From NCBI GenBank assembly GCA_013397865.1, contig VZTI01000925.1, forward strand, positions 155,273 to 219,272: DNA of 64,000 nt, read 5' to 3'. Under the pieces are notes generated by a model, which had not been told where the DNA came from, ran no database searches, and worked only from the letters and a program-made list of their open reading frames with translations. A program made the translations under genes and the position numbers. Source of the DNA: Struthidea cinerea. Its lineage: Eukaryota; Chordata; Aves; Passeriformes; Corcoracidae. This document shows positions 39,922 through 50,206 of the stretch, piece after piece (position 1 is the first letter of the stretch; every line of letters begins with the position of its first letter).

Positions 39922-40046
39922 CATGGAGCTCCTGGACAGAGCCCAGAGGAGGCAGCAGCAGGAGCAGAGGGATGGAGCAGCTCTGCTGGCAGGAAAGGCT
40001 GCGAGAGCTGCGATTGCTCAGCCTGGAGAGGAGAAGCTTTGGGGTG
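39922..40046 (+). mobile_element. CR1 LINE fragment lacking its 3' end
   Basis: About 125 bp matching the internal part of the copy at 24371-24877, from GAGCCCAGAGGAGGCAGCAG through GAGAAGCTTTGGGGTGA, with only a few differences. It stops there and is followed by unrelated sequence. A normal CR1 insertion is cut at the 5' side, so loss of the 3' side implies a later deletion or rearrangement. Confidence 0.9.
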
Positions 40047-40794
40047 AGAGTTTGGTTTGCTCCCAGCAGTACTTGAGAAGTGTTCTTTATTTGGCCCCCA
40101 AGTTTTCCCACTCTAGTTCTTCCCATTTTCTCCCTCATCCCACTGTGGGGGTGGAGGACAGTGAGCAAGCTGCTAAAATACCTGAAGTTCCCTCTCTATT
40201 CCTCATTTTCTGGTAGCAAATCTTTCTTTGCCTTTTTGCCATTTTAACTCATTTATAAATTGAATTCAAATACATTATTCTGATAGAAAATTTGAAAATT
40301 CATGGTAGCAGGTCTTATTTTGTTGTCAAAATCTTTCTTGTGCAGAGGGGAAATTGGGGCTCCTCTTGTTTGTGTATTCTGTCAGCCTGCTGAGAAGGAG
40401 CATAGGAACTCCTCATTCCCATAAAGGGAGGAGCTCTGCCTCTCTTCTCAGTGGTTAATTCAGTCTGTGCTGCAATTCCATGGAGTAGAAGAGGAGGAAT
40501 TGTTATTCACCTCCAGCCCACAGGAGCTTCCAGCCTCTTTCAGGTCTGCAGGCAGTGCTGCTATGTAAAATTGCTCCATAAGAAGGTGAACAAATCAATG
40601 GAGCAGGAAGAGGCTAAAGCAACTGGAATTCCAGTTATTTTTTTTTTTTCCTTCCAGTTTATCCCTTGCTGATAGCACTTGTGAACATTGCAGGAGTGTG
40701 TAAATACCTGGTGGGGGTAGGAAGGAAGATGGAGTCAAACCCTTCTCAGCGGTATGGAGTGAAAAGACGGGGTAATCTGAGCAATCTGAAATGC
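40047..40794. other. Unique DNA, no gene seen
   Basis: About 750 bp with nothing recognised apart from a poly-T run at about 40639-40650. Confidence 0.45.
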
Positions 40795-40968
40795 AGGAAA
40801 GTCCATTTAAAGCTAAAAAAACCTGTGAGCCAAACCTGGAACAGCTTGTCCAAAGGGATTTTGGGTTCTCCATCCTTGGAGATACCAACCTGCTCTGTCT
40901 GGGCAGGAGGGTGGATTAGAAACTCTCCAGAGGTCCCTCCCAGCCTTGTCCAGGGTGTGATCCAGTGG
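40795..40968 (+). mobile_element. Old CR1 LINE 3' fragment
   Basis: CCATTTAAAGCTAAAAAAAC, CTGGAACAGCTTGTCCAAAG, GGGTTCTCCATCCTTGGAG and CCAGAGGTCCCTCCCAGCC follow the order of the CR1 ORF2 C-terminus and 3' end. The sequence is heavily mutated and the terminal 8-base tail is not clear. This is an older CR1 subfamily than the GC-rich copies elsewhere in the window. Confidence 0.65.
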
Positions 40969-42178
40969 TGACCCCTCCAGCAGGTCCCTACCTGTGAACA
41001 GCAGCACGGAAGTAAAAGAAGTAAATGTAGTACCTGCAATTAACGCAGGGCAGTGTCACTAATGTCCATAAAAAGCCATCTGAAACTGCCTGAAATGATG
41101 GCTTGTGAAGATAAATTGCACTCCAATCACCCAGCTGCAGACAGTTTCAGTAAGAACATTGCTGAGCTGATATGTGGGTTGATGGTGTTTCCACTGGCCA
41201 TGGTTTGCAGACCTCCTATTAGTTTCTCAACTGAGGCTGCCTAGTCATTCATCTTTAGAAAAGCTATTGCAAAGATTTATGGAAGTATAATATGAAAATA
41301 AGACTAAGGGATTACCTGGAAAGGGCATTAATGTCCCTGTTACTCACAGTATAAATCAGAGGTCAAGTGGTCACTCACCTCAGCATGGCTCAGGCTCCCT
41401 CAAGCCCTCACTCAACTTCTGTTTTCAGAAATGCGACAAAGTACAAATTCCTGTGGCCTGAACATGAGAATATTATCAAAAATAACAGTTCACAGAAGGA
41501 CTGGAACAGAGGAAGGCAAATATACTGAAGAGAATACCTCTTGTCTTCCCATGGGTTTGATCATCTGGAGGTAAGTGTTTTTCTTGTACACAACAGTGTT
41601 TTGTCAAATATACTTTTTGTTGTGAGACAGTGGAGCAGAAAGAGTTTCTGTGAAACAGCAACTAAGAATGCTTTGCATTCCTAGGAAGCAACTGAAATAC
41701 AGAACATAGCTGATAGCAGTACCAGGGTGGTAGAAACAGGATTAAGCACTCCAAATCCCAATTAGGTGAATCACAAGAGATTCCTGAAGCAGACTTCATT
41801 CTGGGTCTGCTGTACATTAAATTGTTGCAATTATGCTGCTCTTGTGCTTTGTAGAATGACAAGAATGAAAATACTTTGAGCATTTATTTTATAGAGATGA
41901 AAAACTGCCTCCAGTTTTATGTCTCTTTCGTTTTGACGATTTTGAGGGGTTTTTGCATTGTGAGTGCACCAAGGGAGGACTGATTCGAGCATTACAGAAA
42001 TCCAGCCACCTCTAAGGTGAAATGCAGCCACTGGCACAGTGATTAGCAAAGCCACAAGATGATTGTTGGTAGGGATTTTTAGAGTATCATTAGAAGACAG
42101 GAGGTGTGCAATGGTAGTTACCTCAATTGCAATGGGAGCCAAGCAATCACAGAATGACACTTTCCATGCCTTAATTAA
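40969..42178. other. Unique AT-rich DNA, no gene seen
   Basis: About 1.2 kb. No repeat or coding feature was recognised. Confidence 0.45.
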
Positions 42179-42870
42179 TGCCTCCCCAGATGGGGGAGAG
42201 TTTTAGCATCTTTGCCAGGAATTCAGGAGACAAACGGGACCTTCAGCAGTCTCTGCTTTCAGATAGTTGTTTATTAAGTCTTATCAGAGAAATAGAGTCA
42301 CTGAAGTGACCCAGACACAGCACAGGGCAGAGAATGCAGGAGAAAGCCAAATTATCAAGATTAGGCAGTCTTTTTAAAGGTAAATTATCCAATGAAAATG
42401 TAAAATGAAAGATATTTTCACTTTTCCACCAATGTTCCATAACTCACTTTGTCACGTACACAGGAACTGCGGAATTCTTTATCCAATCACCTTAAACTTC
42501 TTCTACTGCAGAATATGGAGTACTAGAAGAAGGAACAAAAGGCCTGGAGAACAACAACAATCCTCCATCCTGAAGTTTTTTACTTTTTATCTATTTGCTA
42601 TATTAACAAACCCAAAGACCCTAGATTTTCACCTTGTGACAATTTTAGATAACATTCTATCATCTAGTTCACACCAGTGTAGATTCTAACTCTTCCCAAA
42701 GGGTCGGTAACTTTCTCCATGGGTGAAGGTCACAGACAGTGTTGTCCAGGGGGGTAGAATCCTTCAAAACAGGCAGAGAGAGATTCTCTGCATTCTGGAT
42801 TCCAACAACAGAAGGCAAGAAACTTCCTGAGCAGGCTTCAGTTTTCAGATTTCCCGTGAGAAAAATGCCA
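42179..42870 (-). mobile_element. Probable retroviral LTR, minus strand
   Basis: On the minus strand this stretch has a promoter-like TTTAAAAAG (complement of about 42370-42378) followed about 95 bp later by the polyadenylation signal AATAAA (complement of 42270-42275) in TTAATAAACAACTATC, then a U5-like stretch. Upstream lies GGGTTTGTTAATATAGC (complement of about 42597-42613), a phrase I associate from memory with songbird ERVL-type LTRs. TG/CA dinucleotides occur near both proposed ends, but no clean target-site duplication was found, so the boundaries are approximate. No internal viral sequence is attached. Confidence 0.5.
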
Positions 42871-43562
42871 TTATAAAGAATCTTTGAGCCATCCAGGGGA
42901 GGAAGGAGAAAGTTAACCTGGACTCTGTGTGATGTAATTTTACCTGTGTACCACTACCTTTCCATGAACAGTGCTGTGTGCCCTCTGATGCCTGCAGAGA
43001 GCACTCCTCCCATCTCCAGGTCAGGAATTATCTCTCTTGACAAGAGCTTGTCAAGCAACTATTCATGGCCCCTTTATTTAAACTGAGCTATTAGTTTGCT
43101 TCTTGGAAAAATATGTAGCTCAGTGAATAAATATTGGTTGCTTCTATTTCTGGAAATTTCCTTGGAGATCTCATCTTAATGTTCTGTGAGTTTCCAAGTC
43201 ACTTTGTGCGTTAGATATAAACACCCTGCACACACATCCAAGGCTGTTCCAACTTCAGGAGTTCTTTGTTCTAATAACAGGATTATTGATTATTCATTGA
43301 TTATTCTTTTGATAATCACATATACATTTCCAAATGCTCTTGCCATTTCTGCAGCTGCGGGTTATCCTTTTTTAAACAGAGTTGAAAAGGTTAAAAATGT
43401 AATTCTGCAAAGGACTATGGGATTCATGCCATAAAGTTGGTATGGATCTGTAATTTCACATGTTGAAAGCTTTAATTCTATATTTTTCAAGTATTATTCT
43501 AAATTTGACCTGAAATTAAAATAATCTCCCCCCAAAAAAGGTTAAACTCCTTCATCTTGAGT
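42871..43562. other. Unique AT-rich DNA, no gene seen
   Basis: About 690 bp with nothing recognised. Repeated GATTATT motifs occur at about 43282-43308. Confidence 0.45.
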
Positions 43563-43862
43563 TATAGAATAACAGAATGATTTGGGTTGGGAGGGACCTT
43601 AAAGCCCATCCCATCCCATCCCTGCCATGGGCAGGGACACCTTCCACTGTCCCAGGCTGCTCCAAGCCCCAGTGGCCAACCTGGCCTTGGGCACTGCCAG
43701 GGATCCAGGGGCAGCCACAGCTGCTCTGGGCACCCTGTGCCAGGGCCTGCCCACCCTGCCAGGGAACAATTCCTTCCTAATCTCTAATCTACACCTACTT
43801 TCTGTCAGTTTGAAGCCATTCCTCCTTGTCTTGGCACTCCAGGCCCTTGGAAATAGTTTTGA
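43563..43862 (-). mobile_element. CR1 LINE, 5'-truncated, minus strand
   Basis: The inverted tail TATAGAATAACAGAATGA is followed by the reverse complement of the young-lineage 3' region, including a small CCCAT expansion at about 43606-43621. Beyond about 43780 it continues into CR1-like sequence that differs from the other young copies (GAAGCCATTCCTCCTTGTC). Confidence 0.9.
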
Positions 43863-45044
43863 CAAATTTCTGTTCTTTGGTTCCTAGCTAACAGCAGCAG
43901 AGTCCAAAAAAAAAGAGTGATCAAGATGATCTTGATAGTATTAAAGTGAGGAGCACCAATCAGAGAGACTTTTCTTATTAAAATTCTTAGATGTAGCAAT
44001 GTACATAGCTCAGTGTTCCTCCATGCTGTGCAGGTAAAAATTTTCAGCACCAGGTGTATTAATTTTCAATTTTTTTGATTTGGTACAAACTCTCTATTGT
44101 ACTGATGTTTCTAGCAAGATTATTGTTATTCTGATGAAATCACTTTCATTCTGGGAATATCACTTAGTGATGAATCCTATGCCATTTAAATAATCATGAG
44201 TCTTTTGAGAAAATAATTACAATATAACGATTTCTACAGAGAACAATTTAAATTTTGATCAGAGGTCATCGGGGTCAAACATGATGTATTGCCTGTCAGC
44301 ATTTTCCTGATATGTCCAATCAGGAGGGATTTCTTGCTCCATTTCCTAATAGTCTTTTTTTTTTGAAACATTTTCATTTAAGATTAGGACAATTTCTGAA
44401 GTAGGAACTGTTTTTCCTTGTCAAACTGTGACTGATACTGATGTATGAGGGGTTTGTTTGCTTTTGAGGAAGGTATTCTATTTTCACCTGAATATTGATG
44501 AGGCTTTTACCAGTGGCTTTAGAAGTATCCAATTTTTATTGCCAGCGATTTTTTTTCTCTTGCTTAAATATTTGCCTTTCTGAAATTCAGGCACCACTGA
44601 AATTTCTACAAGTGAAACGATTAATCTCTTCTTTGGTCAACAAATGCATAAGAGACTCTCCAGGAGGTGTGAACTCAATGCATGACGTTGGTCTTGTATT
44701 CATTTCTACACCCAGACACTTCCATCAATGTGAATCTGATTTAAGGCTTTCATTCCCCCCAAGTCAGGAGAACTCAAGGCCATATGCTGAAAGCTAAGCA
44801 GCCTGTTATTTGCTCCTCAGTGAAGGACAAATGTGCATTTTCAGATGTTTTCAGATGTTAACTTTTTTACCCCATTTTTAGGGGAAGCAGATACACCATA
44901 AGCTTTCTTCTCTTTGCGAAAGGCAGAACAAAATTTTAGCCCGAGGATCACTTTTTATGTCTGTGAAGGTCAAGGTACTCTGAGAAATTTTGTTTCTTGT
45001 TACGAAACAAGTCAGAGCTGGGAAACCTTTTTGTGCAAATTGTG
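43863..45044. other. Unique AT-rich DNA, no gene seen
   Basis: About 1.2 kb with nothing recognised. The 100-codon plus-strand frame at 44495-44797 has no domain or splice support. Confidence 0.45.
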
Positions 45045-45314
45045 CATCACAGAATCCCAGAATCATTCAGGCTGGAAAAGCCCTCCCAGCCCATCGAGTC
45101 CAAGCTGTGCCCAGTCCCCACCTTGTCCCCAGCCCAGAGCTCTGAGTGCGACCTCCAGCCCTTCCTTGGACACCTCCAGGGATGGGCACTCCAAACCTCC
45201 CAGAGCAGCCCCTGCCAAGGCCTGAGCACCCTTTCCATGGAGAAATTCCTGCTGGTGTCCAACCTGAGCCTCCCCTGGCCCAGCCTGAGGCCGTTCCCTC
45301 TCCTCCTGTCCCTT
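45045..45314 (-). mobile_element. CR1 LINE, second lineage, minus strand
   Basis: The inverted tail CATCACAGAATCCCAGAATC is followed by AAGCTGTGCCCAGTCCCCAC, GGCACTCCAAACCTCCCAGA and GGAGAAATTCCTGCTGGTGT. This is the reverse complement of the region seen at 22110-22367. It is 5'-truncated at about 45314. Confidence 0.92.
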
Positions 45315-45794
45315 TATGCCTTAATCAGCAGCATTGGCTGGGTAGAAAATCAGTGTAGGACCCAGCAGAATCTTGTTTCCTGTACCATTACTATATAATT
45401 ATATCCCAAAATACTTCTGATGTGCTAATAACTCCTGATTTATGTCAAATATGCAGCCTTGGTTCACTTTAATAGATTTTTTTTTTTCCTTACTCGCTTC
45501 TTTTTAGTCCGGAATTTTTTTGCAAAAACAATAACCAAATAAGCATATGGACAGGAAATATAGAGTGAATTCTTGCTTCTTGACTGAAATCCCAAACCAC
45601 CACCTGCCTTGTGAACAGATGATGTATGTAAATAAATGTGAACACAGTAACCAGGTGTTTAAAAGTTTGTATTAATTGTTAAAAAAAAAAAAGGAAAGAT
45701 GGATTTCCCAAAAGAGAAAATAATGACATGTTCATGCCAAATTAGCGGACATTTTTCAGTTATTTTAATGGAAAAATGCCAGGAGGTTTTCAAT
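45315..45794. other. AT-rich spacer, no gene seen
   Basis: About 480 bp between CR1 copies, with an A12 run at about 45681-45692. Nothing else was recognised. Confidence 0.5.
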
Positions 45795-45838
45795 CTTTGA
45801 AGCCCCTTCCAACCCAAACCATCCTGTGATTCTATGAA
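45795..45838 (+). mobile_element. CR1 LINE 3' tip
   Basis: Only the last 40-odd bases of a CR1 are present: CCCCTTCCAACCCAAACCAT followed by CCTGTGATTCTATGA. This is an extreme 5' truncation. Confidence 0.8.
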
Positions 45839-47319
45839 ACGTCCTGGTTCAGTTCTTGACATCAAAATTATTTCTGCCCTTTGGCTACTCACAAGTCTTA
45901 ATTATCTGATAACTGATTTATATTTTGTGTCCATGGGTTCTTTAAAGCAGCTTCTCACATTCAGACCTGGGCAGGCTGTTCAGATGTATATTTTATAGTT
46001 CAGCAGACCTCTCTTGCCTGAAATTACCTTTTTAAGTTTATCATATGCTTACCCTAATGAATCTGCCTTGATCATATGAATTTCTGTGTGGCTGAATTTC
46101 TCTTGGCATGCAATCTGTATTCTTGAAGAGATGGAAAATTTTCTCTTTCCCTCAATAGTTTGCTCCTGTTATTCTTTCACAGTCACTGTTAAAGCCAATT
46201 GTTTTTAACAGCTTTTATTTGCCAGCCTTCACTTTTCATGTGGTGCTGTTCTTTGCTTAGTTTGTAGAGCCCTTTTGTAACTGATATTTTCTCCTCATAA
46301 ATGTGCCTGTACAACAACGACTTTAATTGCTTTCAATCTTCCTTTTGCAAAGCTGAATAGATTGAACTCTTTCAGTCTTTCACCACAAGGATTTTTCTGC
46401 AATGCTTATATGACATTATGTCTCTCTCTGAGCATGATTTTAAACATGGGAACACCCAATCCACGAGAAGTATTCCTTGGCAGAGGAGTAAAATGATTTC
46501 TTTCCTTTAGGTTTGCACTGTGAATTGCTCACTCAGTGTGACATTAAGACCAGGCAGGGTCTGTCTTTCCCAGGGTGTTCCCTTCCCATTTGGACGTCTT
46601 GTATTCCCTGCCCATGGATGCTCAGCTCTGTAAAAATGCATCTTTTGTGGATTGGGCTGCTTTGTCAGACATCAGGATCAACCTGTAAAAAAACCCTGTT
46701 GTAGTTGTTTGCCACTTTGCTGCTTTTTGTGTACCCTGCTGATTCTGTCAGTGGTGGTTTAGATGTTTCCAGGTGGCAGTAACTAGAATAAAGTCATAAA
46801 AAATAAAGCCAGCCCACCTCTTCACCTCTTCTCTTAGCACAGAGACTGGAAGAAGTAATGCCTGCACAAACATAAGGCTTTAGGAGATTTTTATGGAAGA
46901 AGTAGTGTTCTTCTTCCTTCTAGATCTGGAGGATGAAAAACCTGGTGAAAAGTCTGGTCAGGGCTTACCTTCTCAGGCAGGTTCTGAAAACCCAGCAGAA
47001 AACAGGAAGAAACAGCAACCTGATTTCAAGACCTTTTGCCAAACACAGGTGGAGAATTTTATCTCCAGTTTTATCCACTAAACCACTGCCTCCTCATTTG
47101 AATTCTTCATCAGATCAGCTTTCTCAAGGCCTTCCTATCAATATTTCCAAGTGAATTACGCATCTGGATTTCCCATTGTACTCTTCTCTGTAATGTTGCA
47201 TTTTTCTTCTGCTGAATAAACTTCTATGCACAATCTCTTAATTTTGCCTTGGGCAATTCATTCTCTGATATGCAAATATTGTAAATAATGCAAAACTTGG
47301 GACTTGTGGATTGTGTGAG
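45839..47319. other. Unique AT-rich DNA, no gene seen
   Basis: About 1.5 kb with no recognised gene. Near its right end, 47144-47167 and GCTGAATAAAC at 47211-47221 have imperfect counterparts beyond the gap (47478-47501 and 47433-47443). Two pieces of one old element may therefore flank the poly-T tract. Confidence 0.4.
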
Positions 47320-47364
47320 TTTGGTTTTTTTTGTTGTTTTTTTGTTGTTGGTTTTTTTTGTTTT

Positions 47365-47414
<50 letters not shown>
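47320..47414. repeat. Poly-T / T-rich tract, truncated by gap
   Basis: A T-rich stretch with scattered G (TTTTGTTGTT pattern) becomes a pure T run of about 48 bases and runs into undetermined bases. It could be simple expansion or the inverted poly-A tail of a minus-strand retrocopy. No retrocopy body was recognised on the right of the gap. Confidence 0.9.
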
Positions 47415-47432
47415 NNNNNNNNNNNNNNNNNN
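47415..47432. other. Assembly gap (18 N)
   Basis: Eighteen undetermined bases directly after the poly-T run. The true tract length is not known. Confidence 1.
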
Positions 47433-47824
47433 GCTGAATAAACCTTTGTGGGACATTCCTGTCCCTAGGGTACAAAATTTCCAGGTGAGTTATGCATCCA
47501 GAAGTGCAACAAGTGCTGAAATCTGAGGAAATCTGCGGTTAGGTGGTGCTCTGTTGATGTTTCAGCCTCCTCCTCTCTGTGTCCCTGAAGAGACAGTTAT
47601 GGATCTGCTGACAGCTCAACCCTATGGATAATCCTCCCATGCTCTGCTGGCCAGGTAAGAGTTTTGGGGACAGACAAAGGTGAACCAGCAAAGCTGCCAT
47701 CACTGTAGAGAGAGCCCTTTGTAGCTGCAGGAGAGAAAAGAAAATCAGCTTCACAGCTAATGGACTCTTTGCTGAACAATTAGGCCTTCCGAACTGGGAA
47801 TAGATTTTGATTCTTTATGATCTA
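47433..47824. other. Unique DNA, no gene seen
   Basis: About 390 bp between the gap and the 184-bp duplicated segment. The only notable point is the weak similarity to 47144-47221. Confidence 0.4.
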
Positions 47825-48008
47825 TTACCAAAGAGAGCAGGCGTGGAAAACACATCCTTGCACTGCTTTCCCGACCTATAAACTCACTCACTCTGGGTTT
47901 CCAGCAGCCACTGGATTATTTTCTGCTGGACTGTGGACATAAAGACAAAAATTCGTTCCTTTCGTACTTGGGTTGCCAGTGGTATTATTTTACTTTTCAG
48001 TCCCAAGT
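47825..48008. repeat. 184-bp duplicated segment, copy A
   Basis: This segment aligns without gaps to 53907-54090, with 3 mismatches in 184 bases by eye (about 98%). Similarity stops abruptly on both sides. It is not CR1 and does not match the LTRs in this window. Read on the minus strand it contains CTTTATGTCCACAG directly before a 39-base stretch (47892-47930) that is followed by GTGAGT, a splice acceptor-exon-donor-like arrangement. No target-site duplication or tail was found. It may be a fragment of a young unassigned repeat or a small duplication. Confidence 0.85.
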
Positions 48009-49294
48009 GAATCACAATAATATTGTGTATTTAGGAGGAGGTGACAAGGTTAGTCGTTTGAGTACACGGTGCTGTTGCTCTATTTTGGCTCATGAAAAAA
48101 TTTTTAATGTGATTTAAAATTTTAAAATAAATCTCACTAATCTGTGAACTTGTGTTCTGAGTTTCCCCAGGTCAATCTGACCAGTGCTGCCTCAGAACTT
48201 TTTCCAGGGCACAGAAGGACATCCACTGCAGGGCCAGAGAGCAAGGAACAATTAAACCTGATTATTCACTTTATCTAAGTAGGAAGATGAGATACAAATT
48301 TAAACTGGAACTCTTGTGTTGTGACACATCTTTGTGTGGCAGATTGAACAAAACCAACCCAAATCAACATCTCAGTCTTTAATTCTTCTGTCTGTCTGTT
48401 TAATATTGTTTGTAGCCAATTAGTTGTGGCTACCTTCACTGTGCAGTTCTAGAAGTACCACATCCTCCTTGCTCACATGAAAATGTTCTTTACCACTGCT
48501 TCAGTTTATGGGGTCAGGTTAAAATCCGCTGACATTCAAATCCTGACTTTGCCCTAAGGATAAATGAAGGGTGATTTGGTTTGATTATTTATCCATTAGC
48601 AGCCGGATTTCAGCCACTGCGTCAGCTGAGGTTGTTACCAGGGTGGGTTATAGGTGTACGACATGTAGTGTGAATAATCTAAAGCAGAATCCAGGGAATG
48701 CCATTTGGTCTTCAATAGGCTTTCAGCAGGAATTTTAACCTTGCAGTCAACCTCCAATGACACAGTCTCTGTAATGAGTTAATTTCTTTATTCAATTTCT
48801 TTATTTCAATTTCCTTAGCATAGAAATGTGTGGTATGCCCTAAACCAAAGTCTAATAAAATAATTATATTGGATCATATACTCGAATAATGTTAAAGTCT
48901 ACATACACCGTCACCTTAGAATTGAAAGAACTATTACCTAAATAACATTTTCTTTTTTGAAGTAAATGATAATTAGGAGATTGAACTGGACTGATTCATT
49001 GATGACAAGAAAATTAATATGAGGCCAAGATGCACTTTGAGATGAACAATTAGAATTGACAACTGTAATTTTTTTTTTTACCGGTGTAAGTTATATTTTT
49101 TGGGTGAGGCTGGAATTGCTTACAGCAGATTCTTATGAAACAGTTGGCACTTTGTGTAGCCTTGCTATGCGTGAGCTCTGTTCCTTGGAATATCTCCAGG
49201 AACAAGGTATAAGCAAAAGTAACTTGTCTCTAATTCCCATATTCTAGAACATAAAATACTAATGTGTAGTAGGACTGCACAGACAACTTCTAAA
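48009..49294. other. Unique AT-rich DNA, no gene seen
   Basis: About 1.3 kb. A short imperfect tandem of AATTTCTTTATTC lies at 48781-48815. Nothing else was recognised. Confidence 0.45.
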
Positions 49295-49931
49295 TGTAGT
49301 GTTGGCTACACTGAGTCACAAGGAGCAGGTACAGAGCTCTCCAGAAGCTTGAAGCTCAAAGGATTTCAGGATATTCCTCTCTTCATGGCCACTGGAGCTT
49401 AATTGCCAACACAGATGCTGATGGTCCTTTGCCAAGATCCTTTTAAGCACATAAATGAGATCCATGAGAGTTGGGATAGACCACAGGGGTCTGGGACAGC
49501 CTCAGTGCAGAGGATCACGGGTTGGATGTGTTACAGAAACCTGTAACACACACCTAGAGAGCCCCTTCTGTAGGTGCTAAAAAGCTAGAATCAGAGAAAT
49601 TCTTCAGCCTTTTCTCAATATTCTGTGAGCAGACTGTCTTTCCTATGTCAACTATTTTAAACAAGGTCACAGTTCCATAAACTTCTTGCACCCGCAGGCT
49701 GTTTTGCAAGATTGTTATGGCTTTGACTTTGAAAATATTTTGGAATAGGTATCTTAGAAATGGCCAATCCTCTCAAGGAGTGGATGGCCAAAGAACCAAT
49801 TCCCTATTGCCACTCAACACACTTTTGCCATCTATCCTATAAAAGTAGTTAGAAAATTATTAAAGCTTCGGCTTCCACTCGTTCATCAGCCTGGACTCTG
49901 TATCGTTTTCTTTATGCGTCTCAGACATAAC
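49295..49931 (+). mobile_element. Solo LTR, ERVL-like, plus strand
   Basis: About 637 bp, starting TG and ending CA. A TATA box TATAAAAG at 49838-49845 is followed by the polyadenylation signal ATTAAA at 49858-49863 and then a U5-like stretch ending GACATAACA. It aligns along its length with 56172-56805; matching landmarks include CACTGAGTCA near the start, CTGTAGGTGCTAAAAAGC, ATTCTGTGAG and TTGTTATGG. No primer-binding site, polypurine tract or viral reading frame is adjacent, so this is a solo LTR. The exact ends are inferred and no target-site duplication is visible. Confidence 0.65.
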
Positions 49932-50016
49932 AGCAACACCTCTTCTACATCTACAGCAGCTGTGCACGGAATTCCCAAGGACTTTTCAGTTTTATGTGGT
50001 CACCGAAGTCTTCATT

Positions 50017-50206
50017 ATCACAGAATCCCAGAATAATTAAAGTTGGAAAAGCTCTCCCAGCCCATCCAATCCAGCTGTGCCCGATGCCCACCTTGTCCCC
50101 AGCCCAGAGCTCTGAGTGCCACCTCCAGCCCTTCCTTGGACACCTCCAGGGACGGGGACTCCAAACCTCCCTGGGCAGCCCCTGCCAAGGCCAGAGCACC
50201 CTTTCT
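50017..50206 (-). mobile_element. CR1 LINE, second lineage, minus strand
   Basis: The inverted tail ATCACAGAATCCCAGAATAA is followed by CACCTTGTCCCCAGCCCAGA and CACCTCCAGGGACGGGGACT. It is truncated at AGAGCACCCTTTCTG. Confidence 0.92.

Noticed and set aside
46893..47154. Two overlapping plus-strand open frames of about 62-73 codons with charged residues
   Set aside because: Short, no recognisable family, and no start or splice support.
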